The notes: generated by a model not told the origin, from the letters alone. A DNA stretch of 64,000 bases from Streptomyces sp. NA04227 (GCF_013364195.1 NZ_CP054918.1:3833001-3897000); one strand, 5' to 3'. Shown: positions 36,159 through 44,551, counted from the stretch's first letter. Made by a program: numbers and translations.

Positions 36159-36191
36159 GGGCGGCCCCGTGACCACCTCACGGGGCCGCCC
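36159..36191 (+). terminator. Strong hairpin terminator
   Basis: Perfect 14-bp stem GGGCGGCCCCGTGA / TCACGGGGCCGCCC with a CCACC loop, closing the 34553-36034 transcript and separating it from the following cluster. Confidence 0.8.
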
Positions 36192-36427
36192 TTCGCGTGC
36201 GACCTCCCGTACCTGTGCCCGTACCCGTTCCCGTGCCCGTACCCGCCCGCTTCCGGGCCGCCCCACAAACGAAACAATTTCCTCCGCTTGCACACCTGTG
36301 CAGCACACCGAAAACAAGCCCCCTTTCAGCCAATTCGGAATTTGACCACAGATCTCGAATAGTGGACCGGAGTTGATTACGGCGCGGCGATGCTGCTTGG
36401 ATCATTGATAGTTGAATCCACGCGACA

Positions 36428-36457
36428 TTTCGCTGAGTACGATTTCACTGAGCACGA
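36428..36457 (+). repeat. Two 15-bp direct repeats
   Basis: TTTCGCTGAGTACGA and TTTCACTGAGCACGA, followed by a partial third copy that merges with the 7-bp array. Confidence 0.8.
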
Positions 36458-36462
36458 TTCCA

Positions 36463-36525
36463 TTGAGCCTTGAGTCTTGAGCTTTAAGCCCTGCGTCTTG
36501 AACCTTGAGTCTTGAGCGTTGAACA
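36463..36525 (+). repeat. Nine in-register 7-bp repeats upstream of the Dabb gene
   Basis: TTGAGCC, TTGAGTC, TTGAGCT, TTAAGCC, CTGCGTC, TTGAACC, TTGAGTC, TTGAGCG, TTGAACA, consensus TTGAGYC. The array ends one base before the Shine-Dalgarno of the first cluster gene. Heptameric direct repeats of TCGAG/TTGAG type are the binding units of SARP activators, but those are usually spaced 11 bp rather than in tandem. Confidence 0.9.
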
Positions 36526-36536
36526 CGGGGGAGCAC

Positions 36537-36851
36537 GTGGGGATTCGTCATGTCGTGCTGTTCAAGTTCAAAGACGGTGTCACCTGGGCGGATCCGCGGG
36601 CAAAGGCGGCGGAGGCCGCGACCCGGGAACACCCGCGCCACATTCCCGAGATCGGCCACTGGCAGTGCGGCAGGAACGTGGCACAGCGCGCCATCGCCCA
36701 TGACTTCGCACTGACCGGCGACTTCGCCGACCGGGATGCCGTGGCCCGCTATCTCGTCCACCCCGACCACGTACGCGGGGTGGAGCTGTGGCGGGCGATC
36801 GCCGACTGGTCGGTGGTGGACTTCGAGGTCGACCCGAATCCCGCCGAGTAA
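36537..36851 (+). CDS. Dabb (stress-responsive A/B barrel) domain protein
   Basis: 104-residue protein spanning a single ferredoxin-like alpha/beta barrel of the Dabb family: GIRHVVLFKFKDGVTWADPR at the start, PEIGHWQCGRN in the middle, YLVHPDHVRGVELWRAIADW at the end. Dabb domains dimerise, and some act as cyclases or isomerases in natural-product pathways (olivetolic acid cyclase is one). The GTG at 36537 follows GGGGGAG by only 3 nt. A TTG within the 7-bp array (36519) is an alternative. First gene of the cluster; its reaction here is unknown. Confidence 0.85.
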   Translation: MGIRHVVLFKFKDGVTWADPRAKAAEAATREHPRHIPEIGHWQCGRNVAQRAIAHDFALTGDFADRDAVARYLVHPDHVRGVELWRAIADWSVVDFEVDPNPAE

Positions 36852-36880
36852 CCGAAATCACGGCATCGACGGGAGAATTC

Positions 36881-37966
36881 ATGAAGAACGACGCCGAGTC
36901 GTCGCCCCGGTTAAGCTCGGGTTCACCTTTGGCGGCGCTCCTTGCCATCGTCGCCGCGGCGTTGATCTGGAGCACCTCTTTCGCCGTCACCAAGGTGCTC
37001 CTGAAAAATATTCCGCCGATGACCATCGGCGCGATCAGATTCTCCGCGGCAGCCCTCATTCTCGCGGTACTCGTACGGTTCCAGAAAGGCTGGCGGCCGG
37101 TCGAGCGCAGGTCGGCGCTGGCAATGGGCGGGGCCGGACTGCTCGGCATCACCGCCTATTTCGGCCTGGAGAACGTCGGTGTCGACCTGGCGACCGCGGC
37201 CGACGCGGCCATCATCGTCGCGGCGTTCCCCATCATCACCGTGGTCCTCGAAGTCGCCCTGCACCGTGAGAAGCCCTCGCTGTCCCGGGTGCTCGGCATG
37301 GCCCTGGCAGTCGCCGGGGTGTGGCTGATCGTCCGGCAGAGCGCGAGTGCGGGCGGCAGCGACCGGCTGATCGGCGACGTCATCCTGCTCATCGCGGGTG
37401 TCGCCTGGGCCGCGTACAACGTCGTCGCCCGCCGCACCAGCCCCGGCCACTCCCCGCTGACCAGCACCTACTACCAGACCGTGGCGGGCGCGCTCGGCTT
37501 CGTCGTGCTCACCCCGCTGGAGTTCGGCGACTGGCAGCGGCCAACCGCCGCGGACCTCGGCCTGCTCGCCTTCCTGGCCGGCATGTGCTCCATCGCCGCG
37601 TTCGTCCTCTACAACTACGGCCTGCGCGACGTCACTTCGAGCACCGCCGTCAACGTACTCAACCTCGTCCCGGTCTTCGGCCTGGTCTCCGCCGTCGTCG
37701 TCACCGGCGAGGAGGTCGGCGCGACCGAGGGCATCGGCTGTCTGGTCGTCATCACCGGAGTGGTGCTCGGCGCGGGAGCGGGCAACCGCCCGGCGAAGGC
37801 CGCACCCGCCGCGGACGCCGACGCCGACCCGGACGCCGACGCCGACCCGGACGCCGACTCCGACCGCGCCCCCTCCCCGGCCCCGGCCCCGGCCCCGGCC
37901 CCGGCCCCGGCCCACGAATCCACCGAACAGCCCCTGAAGAACCACGAGTTGGAAACGAAAAAATGA
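36881..37966 (+). CDS. EamA/DMT-family exporter
   Basis: 361-residue drug/metabolite transporter with two EamA repeats and about ten helices (from ALLAIVAAALIWSTSFAVTK to GIGCLVVITGVVLGAGAG), the fold of amino-acid and drug exporters. The hydrophilic C-terminal ~65 residues hold Asp-Ala-Asp-Pro and Pro-Ala repeats, which is unusual. Codon 11 is TTA (36911-36913), so translation should need the bldA tRNA. Early codons (AAA AAT ATT) are less GC-biased than the neighbours. ATG at 36881 after GGGAGAA. ATGA overlap with the DUF2000 gene. Likely exports the cluster product or a precursor. Confidence 0.88.
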   Translation: MKNDAESSPRLSSGSPLAALLAIVAAALIWSTSFAVTKVLLKNIPPMTIGAIRFSAAALILAVLVRFQKGWRPVERRSALAMGGAGLLGITAYFGLENVGVDLATAADAAIIVAAFPIITVVLEVALHREKPSLSRVLGMALAVAGVWLIVRQSASAGGSDRLIGDVILLIAGVAWAAYNVVARRTSPGHSPLTSTYYQTVAGALGFVVLTPLEFGDWQRPTAADLGLLAFLAGMCSIAAFVLYNYGLRDVTSSTAVNVLNLVPVFGLVSAVVVTGEEVGATEGIGCLVVITGVVLGAGAGNRPAKAAPAADADADPDADADPDADSDRAPSPAPAPAPAPAPAHESTEQPLKNHELETKK

Positions 37967-38385
37967 GCCTCGACGTCAAGAACAGCAAGTGCGTGATCGT
38001 CGTCAACGACGACCTGCCGGTGGGCCTCACCGTGAACGCGGCCTCCGTGGTCTCGCTGACCCTCGGCCGCAGCGTCCCCGAACTCATCGGCCAGGACGTG
38101 AAGGACGCCGACGGCGCCGTGCACCTGGGCATCACCCTCATCCCCGTACCGATCCTCAAGGCGCCCGCCGAGAAGGTCGCCGAGATCCACGCCGCCGCCA
38201 CCGAGGACCCCGAGGTGGTCGTGGTCGGCTTCAGCGATCTGGCGCAGTCGTGCCGTACCTACGACGAGTACATCGAGCGCCTGGGCGCGAGCGAGTCGGC
38301 GGCCCTCGCCTACTCCTCCGTCGGCCTGTTCGGACCGCGCAAGCAGCTCAACAAATGGACCGGCAGCCTGGCCCTGCTGCGCTGA
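37963..38385 (+). CDS. DUF2000 family protein
   Basis: 140-residue DUF2000 protein, a family with a peptidyl-tRNA-hydrolase-II-like fold and no established reaction. Family features are KCVIVVNDDLPVGLTVNAAS, LGITLIPVPIL, DPEVVVVGFSDLAQSCRTYD and a C-terminal GLFGPRKQLNKWTGSLALLR. ATG at 37963 overlaps the EamA stop by 4 nt, so the two are co-translated. A 193-bp gap to the ligase gene suggests the end of a first transcript or an internal promoter. Confidence 0.85.
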   Translation: MSLDVKNSKCVIVVNDDLPVGLTVNAASVVSLTLGRSVPELIGQDVKDADGAVHLGITLIPVPILKAPAEKVAEIHAAATEDPEVVVVGFSDLAQSCRTYDEYIERLGASESAALAYSSVGLFGPRKQLNKWTGSLALLR

Positions 38386-38578
38386 CGGCCCCGTATCACC
38401 GGAACCACGAACAACCGCCAACGAACAGCCAGTTACGCACCACGCCTACGGCGCGACCCGTCACTCCGCACCACGTCACACCGCACCACGTCGCGCCGTA
38501 AAAAGCGGGCGCCCGCGGCTCCTACCCCGCGGGCACCCAAGCCCCGTAGCCCTCAAAGCCAACGCACAGGCTGGGACG

Positions 38579-40000
38579 ATGTTCACTGTATTCGACGACC
38601 GACTCGACGCCTTCGCGCGTCGTACCCTCTCCGATCACCGGCGCTTCGACGCGGGCGGGTGGCAGCCGGAGGAGCTCGCGGCGCACCAGCTCGGCGCGCT
38701 GCGCGAGACCCTCCGCTATGTCGTGAAGCGCTCGCCCTTCTACGCCGAACTCCTGGGCTCTCTAGACGAATCGGCCCTGGCGGAGCTCGACTTCGACTCC
38801 TTCGCCGAGCTGCCCTTCACCACCAAGGACGATCTGCGCGGGCGGCTGCTGGACGTGCTGTCCAAGCCCGTGCACGAGGGCTGGGTCTTCTACGAGACCA
38901 CCGGCACCACCGGCCGGGCCACGCCCTGCCCTCGCGACAACATCGACTCGCTGGTCAACAACATGGCCCTGTCGGTCTGTTACGACCATGTCTTCCGCAC
39001 ACACGGCGAGAACCACGTCATCGGCGTGATGGGCCCGAACGAACTGCACTCCACCGGCGACACGTTCGGCGACGTATGCCGCAACCTGGGCCACGCACAC
39101 GCCAAGATGTGGCCGCACTCGCCGGTCGTCGGCTTCGAGCGGGCACTCGAAGTCGTCCGCGAGATCGGGATCACCGGCGTCTTCTGCACCCCCAACGTGG
39201 CCATGTCGATGGCCAAGGAAGCGGTGCACGCGGGCCTGGAGCCGAAGGACCTCGGCATCCGCTTCTTCATGTTCACCGGCGAACTGGCCACCCCCGGCCT
39301 GCTGCGGAACATCGGCGAGGTATGGGGCGCCACCGCCTACAACTGCCTGTACGCCTCGCAGGAGGCGTCCATCCTCGGCGCGGTGCACGGCGACGGCCGG
39401 CTGCGCACCGTCCCGCTCAACGTCCACTACGAGCTGATCGACCCGGCCACCGGCCGCCCGGTGCCGCGCCAGGCGAACGGCGACCGGCAGGGCGAACTCG
39501 TCGTCACCCACCTCTACCAGGGCAGCAAGCCGCTGGTCCGCTACCGCACCGGCGACCTGGTACGGCTGTCGCCCGCGGTCGGCGGGGGCGACTATCCGTC
39601 CGAGGTGCTGCTGCCGCTCGGCCGTGTCCGGGACGTCATCGACCTCAACGGGCGCCAAGTCACCGCGTACGAACTGGAGTCGGTGATCCTGTCCCGGCTC
39701 GGCGGGGCGCTGGACTACCAGCTCGTCATCGACCGCATCGAGGACACCGACGTCCTCACCGTGGAGGCCGAGACCCGCGGCAACGCACCGCTGTCCGCGC
39801 GGAACGTCGAGGAGCTGAAGCGCGCCGCACTCGACTCCTGGGGCTGCCCGCTGGAGATCACCTACGGCCAGCTCGGCGGGGTCACCACCACCGGCGCGAT
39901 GGTGAGCTGGAAGGCCGCCCGGGTGCACGACCGGCGCACCGCCCCCGACGCCGAACGGCAAACGGCGCTGGCCATGGCCGGACGGAGGCGCGGCCGGTGA
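38579..40000 (+). CDS. PaaK-like adenylate-forming acid ligase
   Basis: 473-residue member of the phenylacetate-CoA ligase branch of the ANL superfamily; it should activate a carboxylate as its adenylate. The N-terminal domain has the PaaK-like SPFYAELLG and FAELPFTTKDDLRGR. The P-loop is YETTGTTGRATPCPRD (near 102-117). The core has CLYASQEASILGAVH and YRTGDLVRLSP, and the hinge is GRVRDVIDLNGRQVTAYELE. The C-terminal Lys is in SWKAARVHDRR. It could make a CoA thioester or load a partner; no carrier protein is nearby. It is not linked to paa genes, so it need not be the phenylacetate enzyme. GTGA overlap with the aminotransferase gene. Confidence 0.85.
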   Translation: MFTVFDDRLDAFARRTLSDHRRFDAGGWQPEELAAHQLGALRETLRYVVKRSPFYAELLGSLDESALAELDFDSFAELPFTTKDDLRGRLLDVLSKPVHEGWVFYETTGTTGRATPCPRDNIDSLVNNMALSVCYDHVFRTHGENHVIGVMGPNELHSTGDTFGDVCRNLGHAHAKMWPHSPVVGFERALEVVREIGITGVFCTPNVAMSMAKEAVHAGLEPKDLGIRFFMFTGELATPGLLRNIGEVWGATAYNCLYASQEASILGAVHGDGRLRTVPLNVHYELIDPATGRPVPRQANGDRQGELVVTHLYQGSKPLVRYRTGDLVRLSPAVGGGDYPSEVLLPLGRVRDVIDLNGRQVTAYELESVILSRLGGALDYQLVIDRIEDTDVLTVEAETRGNAPLSARNVEELKRAALDSWGCPLEITYGQLGGVTTTGAMVSWKAARVHDRRTAPDAERQTALAMAGRRRGR

Positions 40001-40974
40001 GCCCCGCGCCGCAGGACCGCTGGGTCTTCCACCGGGGCGAGTTCGTCCGGGCCTCGCGGGCCGGACTCGGACCGGGCACCCAGGCACTGCACTACGGCAC
40101 CGGCGTCTTCGAGGGAATCCGCGCCTACGCCGCCCACGACGGCGGCGACTCGCTCCTGTTCAAGGCGCGCGAGCACTACACGCGCCTGCACGCCTCCTGC
40201 CGCCTGCTCCGCCTGAACCTGCCGCACACGGTCGACGAACTGATCGACATCACCCGGGAGTTGATCCGCCGCAACGACCTGACCGGGGACACCTACATCC
40301 GTCCCCTGGTCTACAAACTCGCCCTCGAACCGGGCACCCCCTTCGGCGTCCGGCTCAGCGGAGTGTCGACCGCGGTGACCGTCCTGGCCCTGCCGATGGG
40401 CGACTACAGCAGGGCCGAGGGCATCCGCTGCGGCATCAGCTCCTGGCGCCGCGTCCCCGACTCCGCGCTGCCCGCCCGGGCGAAGATCACCGGCGCGTAC
40501 GCCAACAACGCCCTGGCCGTGGACGAGGCGACGGCCGCCGGATACGACGAGGCGATCCTGCTCGACCAGCGGGGCGCCGTCGCCGAGGCGAGCACCGCCA
40601 ACGTGTTCGTCGTGCACGCCGGAAAGGTCGCGACCCCCGGCCCGGACGCGGACATCCTGCCCGGCCTCACCCGCGCCGCGGTAATCCGTATCCTCGCCGA
40701 CGAGGCCGCTCTCACCGTCGCCGAACGCACCGTCCAGCGCTCCGAACTGCTCACCGCCGACGAGGTGTTCCTGACCGGCACCGGCTGTCAGATCGTGCCC
40801 GTGGTGGAGATCGACGGCCGCCCCGTCGGCGACGGCACACCCGGCCCGCTCACCACCCTGGTACGCGAGGTGTACCAGCGAGCGGTACGCGGCGCCGACC
40901 CGCGCTACCGGCACTGGAACACCCCCGTCGGCCTCACCGACCCGACCACCGACCGGAGTTCGGCACCCGCCTGA
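39997..40974 (+). CDS. Class IV (branched-chain-type) aminotransferase
   Basis: 325-residue PLP fold-type IV aminotransferase related to IlvE. LHYGTGVFEGIRAYAA is the N-terminal signature. The PLP Lys is in ARAKITGAYANNALA near 160. EAILLDQRGAVAEASTANVF with ILPGLTRAAVIRIL forms the class IV signature, and FLTGTGCQIVPVVEIDGRPV follows. GTG at 39997 overlaps the ligase stop (GTGA). The position suggests it interconverts an oxo acid and amino acid of the cluster product, not housekeeping branched-chain synthesis. A 187-bp gap follows before the next gene. Confidence 0.88.
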   Translation: MSPAPQDRWVFHRGEFVRASRAGLGPGTQALHYGTGVFEGIRAYAAHDGGDSLLFKAREHYTRLHASCRLLRLNLPHTVDELIDITRELIRRNDLTGDTYIRPLVYKLALEPGTPFGVRLSGVSTAVTVLALPMGDYSRAEGIRCGISSWRRVPDSALPARAKITGAYANNALAVDEATAAGYDEAILLDQRGAVAEASTANVFVVHAGKVATPGPDADILPGLTRAAVIRILADEAALTVAERTVQRSELLTADEVFLTGTGCQIVPVVEIDGRPVGDGTPGPLTTLVREVYQRAVRGADPRYRHWNTPVGLTDPTTDRSSAPA

Positions 40975-41161
40975 GCGGCCCGCCGTTCCCACTCGGGCCC
41001 GACCGCGCCCGCGAACTGCAACTTCCGTACTCCAACTCTGCAGTGTGGCGCCGGAATTCGTACTCCCGTGCCGCAACTCCCGCGTTCCTGGCCCTTCGTG
41101 CAGTCATTCACGCACCGGCGCGCTGTCGCGTCCGTGCACTCGTGCCACCTCTGGGGGAACC

Positions 41162-41842
41162 GTGATCAGCCAGTACCGTCCTGGTGCGCCCGACGACCAG
41201 GAGATGACCGACGTCGCTCTCTTCCGCCTCCCGGTGACCGCGTCCCTGCGGATCTCCTCGCTCGGCCCCACCGGAACCAGCAGCGAACAGGCCTGCCGCA
41301 CCCTGCGCGGGCACCTGCTGCGGCGCGGCCAGGAAGGCGCCGAGATCGACCTGTGCGACGAGTACGAGGAGGCCGGGGAGAAATTACTCTCCGGCGCCAG
41401 TGACCTCGTGGTGGTCGCCAACGCCTACTCCGGCGTCGAACGTTTCTACATGGACCCGGCGCTGTGCCTGGCCGCCGTCTTCGTCAAGGACACCCCGCAC
41501 TACGGCATCGCCGGGCTCCCCGGCAGCGACCCGGGCCGCAAGGCCGCCGTCGTCACCCACCCCGCGCCCCGCGCGCTGGTCGAGGAACTGCTGCCCGAGC
41601 GATTCGACCTCACCGAGATCGTGTTCGCCTCCTCGACGAGCGCGGCGGCCGAGACCGTGGTCAGGGGCGAGGTGCCGCTGGCGCTGACCACCGCCCCGGC
41701 CGCCCGTCTGCACGGCCTCGAATTCCTCTCCCGCACCCGCCCCATCCGCATGGTGTGGTCGGTGTTCACCCGCCCCGGCCTCCTCGGCGAGGACCGCCCC
41801 GCGCCCCGCCGCGCCCACACCGCCAGGAGCCTGACATGGTGA
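41162..41842 (+). CDS. Prephenate dehydratase-like / BacA-like prephenate-acting enzyme
   Basis: 226-residue single-domain protein resembling the catalytic domain of prephenate dehydratase, without the ACT domain. Similarity lies in RISSLGPTGTSSEQACRTL near 30-48, ASDLVVVANAYSGVERFYMD near 79-98, and VFVKDTPHYGIAGLPGSDPG after it. The short length and these segments are closer, as I recall them, to BacA-type prephenate decarboxylases (bacilysin, anticapsin) than to PheA. A substrate-binding-protein-like relative is the alternative. Codon 75 is TTA (41384-41386), predicting bldA dependence. GTG at 41162 after GGGGGAAC. It overlaps the next gene by 7 nt. Confidence 0.65.
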   Translation: MISQYRPGAPDDQEMTDVALFRLPVTASLRISSLGPTGTSSEQACRTLRGHLLRRGQEGAEIDLCDEYEEAGEKLLSGASDLVVVANAYSGVERFYMDPALCLAAVFVKDTPHYGIAGLPGSDPGRKAAVVTHPAPRALVEELLPERFDLTEIVFASSTSAAAETVVRGEVPLALTTAPAARLHGLEFLSRTRPIRMVWSVFTRPGLLGEDRPAPRRAHTARSLTW

Positions 41843-42858
41843 GCCCCGCCCCCGTCTTCGTCGACAGCGCCGAGGTCCGCGAACTCTTCCCCGCAGCCCG
41901 CGCCGTCCCCGCCATGCGGGAGGTCATGCGCGCCTTCTCGGCGGGCGAGGTGACCCAGCCGGTCCGCACCGTACTGCGCCCGCCCGCGCGCGGGGGCCTG
42001 GAACCGGGCCTGTTCGGCTCGATGCCCGCGCACGTGCCCTTCGAGGGCCGGCACTGGTTCGGCATCAAGTCCGTCGTCGTACGCGAGGACAACGCGGCCC
42101 GCGGCCTGCCCTCCCACGTCGGCACCGTCACCGTCTTCGCCCCGGACACCGGACTGCCGGTGGCGGTGCTCCCCGCCGACACGGTCACCGAGCTGCGCAC
42201 CGCCGCCGTCTCCGCGGTCGCCGCCGACGCGCTCGCCCTGCCCGGCCCCACCACCCTCGCGATCGCCGGAGCGGGCGCCCAGGCGCGGGCCCACATCACG
42301 GCCATGGCGGCGGTACGGCCCCTGCGCGGCGTGCGCCTGTGGAGCCGCAACCCGGGCAGCGCGCACAAACTCGCCGACTGGGTCCGCTCCGCACACGGCC
42401 TCGACACCGAGGTGTACGACACCCTCGCCGAGGCCACCCGCGAAGCCGGACTGATCTGTACGACCACCGCCGCCCGCGAACCCCTGCTGCACGACGCGGA
42501 CGTGGCCCCCGGCGCCCTGGTCTGCGCCGTGGGCGCCTGCCAGCCCGGCGCCCGCGAACTGTCCTCGCGCCTGGTGGCCCGCTCCACGGTGATCCTGGAC
42601 AGCGCCGAAGCGGCGGCCAAGGAGGCCTCCGAACTCCTCGTCCCGGTCCAGGAAGGCCTGATCGGACCCGACCACGCGCGCGGCGAACTCGGCGCCGTCC
42701 TGGACGGCCGCGTCCCCGGCCGCGACAACGACCGGGAACGCCTCGTCTACCTCTCCCTCGGCCTCGCCGCCCAGGACGTCGCCGCCGCCGTCCTGATCGC
42801 CCGCCTCCGCGCCGAACGGGCCGCCCCGGACGCGGGCGCGACGTGGTGGCTGGCCTGA
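41836..42858 (+). CDS. Ornithine cyclodeaminase / mu-crystallin family dehydrogenase
   Basis: 340-residue NAD(P)-dependent enzyme of the OCD/mu-crystallin family, whose members include ornithine cyclodeaminase, alanine dehydrogenase and SbnB. The N-terminal substrate domain holds GSMPAHVPFEGRHWFGIKSV and DTGLPVAVLPADTVTELRTA. The Rossmann fold starts LAIAGAGAQARAHITAMAAV near 140-159. AGLICTTTAAREPLL and VCAVGACQPGARELSS are typical. ATG 41836 or GTG 41839 (GTGA overlap). It could reductively aminate or reduce an imine of the cluster intermediate; a true ornithine substrate is not implied. Confidence 0.85.
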   Translation: MVSPAPVFVDSAEVRELFPAARAVPAMREVMRAFSAGEVTQPVRTVLRPPARGGLEPGLFGSMPAHVPFEGRHWFGIKSVVVREDNAARGLPSHVGTVTVFAPDTGLPVAVLPADTVTELRTAAVSAVAADALALPGPTTLAIAGAGAQARAHITAMAAVRPLRGVRLWSRNPGSAHKLADWVRSAHGLDTEVYDTLAEATREAGLICTTTAAREPLLHDADVAPGALVCAVGACQPGARELSSRLVARSTVILDSAEAAAKEASELLVPVQEGLIGPDHARGELGAVLDGRVPGRDNDRERLVYLSLGLAAQDVAAAVLIARLRAERAAPDAGATWWLA

Positions 42859-42910
42859 GCGGACACCGAACCCGCATCTGAGCCGAGCACCTCCGGAGCC
42901 GGACACCACC

Positions 42911-42938
42911 GGGAGGGACAGCTGCTCCGGTCCCTCCC
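42911..42938. terminator. Bidirectional terminator between OCD and FAD-oxidase genes
   Basis: GGGAGGGAC and GTCCCTCCC, a 9-bp stem with a 10-nt loop, between convergent genes. Confidence 0.7.
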
Positions 42939-42962
42939 GCCGCTTCGGGCCGCTTCCTCCGC

Positions 42963-44195
42963 TCAGTGCGCCTCGTAAATGCCCTGGTAGTGGGCGAGCG
43001 CGGCCTCGTGGATCCGGTTCTCGCTCCAGGACGTGAACCGTCCGGGTGCCAACCGGTCCGGATCCACGAGGAGTTCGCCGACCTGGAGCAGCATCGCGGC
43101 GAGCTGACGGCCGACGCCGCCGGCGTGGGTGACCCAGGAGGCCTCCGCGCACCACAGCCCGGCCACCCCGGGCGCGGGGCCGACCAGCGGCAGTTCGTCG
43201 GGGGTCATGGCGAACACCCCGCTCAGCCGACGGCCGAGCGGGGCCGCGCGGAAGGCCGGGACGAGGGCGGTGGCCTCGGCCAGGGCCGTACCGAAGTCGG
43301 CTTCGTGGAAGGGGACTTCGGCCGAGGTCAGGGAGGACGTCGGGGTCAGCGGCAGCGGCGTGTGGGCGTAACTCCCCAGGCCGTAGCGGCGTCCGTGACG
43401 GCGGGTGTAGACGCAGTGCTCGGGGTAGCGGACGATCGGCCCGTCGCCCAACGCGTCGGCCGGCTCCGGCAGTTCACGGGTGTACAGGTACGGATGCCGC
43501 ACCGCCGTCATCGGCAGCCGGACCCCCACCTGCGCCGCGAGCACCGGCCCCCAGATCCCGGCGGCCAGCACGACCCGCTCGGCCGCGACCACCTCCCCGT
43601 CCGCGCCGACCCGCACCCCCGTGACCCGGTCCCCCGCGTGCTCCAGCGCCACCACGGGAGTCTTGAAACGGAACCGGACCCCGTCCCGCTCGGCGGCGTC
43701 CACCAGCAGACGCGTCAGCAGTACGGGATCGACGGCACCGTCGCCCGGCACGTACAGCGCACCGCACGCCCGCTGCGGATCCACCAGCGCGGGCGCCAGC
43801 GCCACCGCCTCCTCGGGCCCGACCACCCGCGCCGCCACCCCGAGGCCCCGCCCGTGCTCGACATCCCGGTGCGCCCGCTCCAACCGGCCCTCGCTGGTGG
43901 CGACTTCGAGACAACCGACCTCCCGGAAAGGCGAGTCGCCGCCACCGTCCGGGACCAGGGAGCCGTATGTGGCCACGCTGTCCACCGCCAGCGCGGTGAG
44001 TTCCGGCGTCGCACTGAGCCGCCCCACGAACCCCGGCGCCAGACCGGTCGACCCGGGCATTTCCGTACGCCCCCGTGAATCGACCACCAGCACCTCGTCG
44101 TGCCCGAGCCGCGCCAGGTGATACGCGACCGAGGCCCCCACCACCCCGGCCCCCACGACCACGGTCCGCCCGGGCACCCACCGCCCACGCTCCAT
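42963..44195 (-). CDS. FAD-dependent amine/amino-acid oxidase (DAO family)
   Basis: 410-residue flavoprotein of the D-amino-acid oxidase/dimethylglycine dehydrogenase family. The dinucleotide-binding signature VVVGAGVVGASVAYHLARLG is near 12-31. STGLAPGFVGRLSATPELT is a typical substrate-face segment. YVPGDGAVDPVLLTRLLVDA and VVLAAGIWGPVLAAQVGV follow, and the C-terminal MTPDELPLVGPAPGVAGLWC closes the FAD site. The folate domain of full dimethylglycine oxidases is absent. ATG at 44195. It is convergent with the cluster and may oxidise an amine linked to it, or be an independent catabolic gene. Confidence 0.85.
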   Translation of the reverse strand: MERGRWVPGRTVVVGAGVVGASVAYHLARLGHDEVLVVDSRGRTEMPGSTGLAPGFVGRLSATPELTALAVDSVATYGSLVPDGGGDSPFREVGCLEVATSEGRLERAHRDVEHGRGLGVAARVVGPEEAVALAPALVDPQRACGALYVPGDGAVDPVLLTRLLVDAAERDGVRFRFKTPVVALEHAGDRVTGVRVGADGEVVAAERVVLAAGIWGPVLAAQVGVRLPMTAVRHPYLYTRELPEPADALGDGPIVRYPEHCVYTRRHGRRYGLGSYAHTPLPLTPTSSLTSAEVPFHEADFGTALAEATALVPAFRAAPLGRRLSGVFAMTPDELPLVGPAPGVAGLWCAEASWVTHAGGVGRQLAAMLLQVGELLVDPDRLAPGRFTSWSENRIHEAALAHYQGIYEAH

Positions 44196-44551
44196 CGCGC
44201 ACACCTTCCCCGCCCGGCCACTCGCACCGGGCCACCTCGCACCGACGGGGCGCCACGACCGCTCCCCGGCCCGGCGCCGGACGGCGCCGCGGCACAGTGC
44301 CAACTACGGGGGCGTGGCCCGGGTCACTGTCGGGAGGCAGGGGGAAGCAGGGGCGCGGAGAGGGTTCGTCACGGATCCGGGAAGGGATACGGATCACCAA
44401 CTCGCCGACTGAGAGGCACTTCACACCGGGAGCGGGCGCGCGGGGCGGGAACGGGCAGCCCCGGAAGCCGGGAAGTCCTGGAGCCGGAAGTCTCTGAAGG
44501 CTGACCGCCTGGAGCGGAAGCCCTGCGGCCTGAAAACAGCCGGAAAAGCAG

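Larger units (their letters stand above)
36035..36536. other. Intergenic region upstream of the amino-acid-like cluster
   Basis: 502 bp in three parts: four 13-bp repeats and a strong hairpin (36106-36191); CCCGTA/CCCGTT-type 6-bp repeats to about 36250; then a clearly AT-richer stretch (36260-36460) leading into 15-bp and 7-bp tandem arrays. A TTGACC hexamer near 36343 is the only candidate -35 element and I cannot assign its -10. No gene is seen. Confidence 0.7.

Noticed and set aside
36463..36525. CRISPR-like array
   Set aside because: Units are contiguous 7-mers without spacers, and no cas genes are near.
38579..40000. The PaaK-like ligase as the missing phenylacetate-CoA ligase of the paa pathway
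   Set aside because: It lies 14 kb from the paa operon, shares a GTGA overlap with an aminotransferase, and has no PaaR-like site upstream. A cluster role fits better, though substrate identity is untested.
41162..41842. Housekeeping prephenate dehydratase (pheA)
   Set aside because: No ACT regulatory domain, only 226 residues, a TTA codon and a cluster context; the phenylalanine gene is expected elsewhere.
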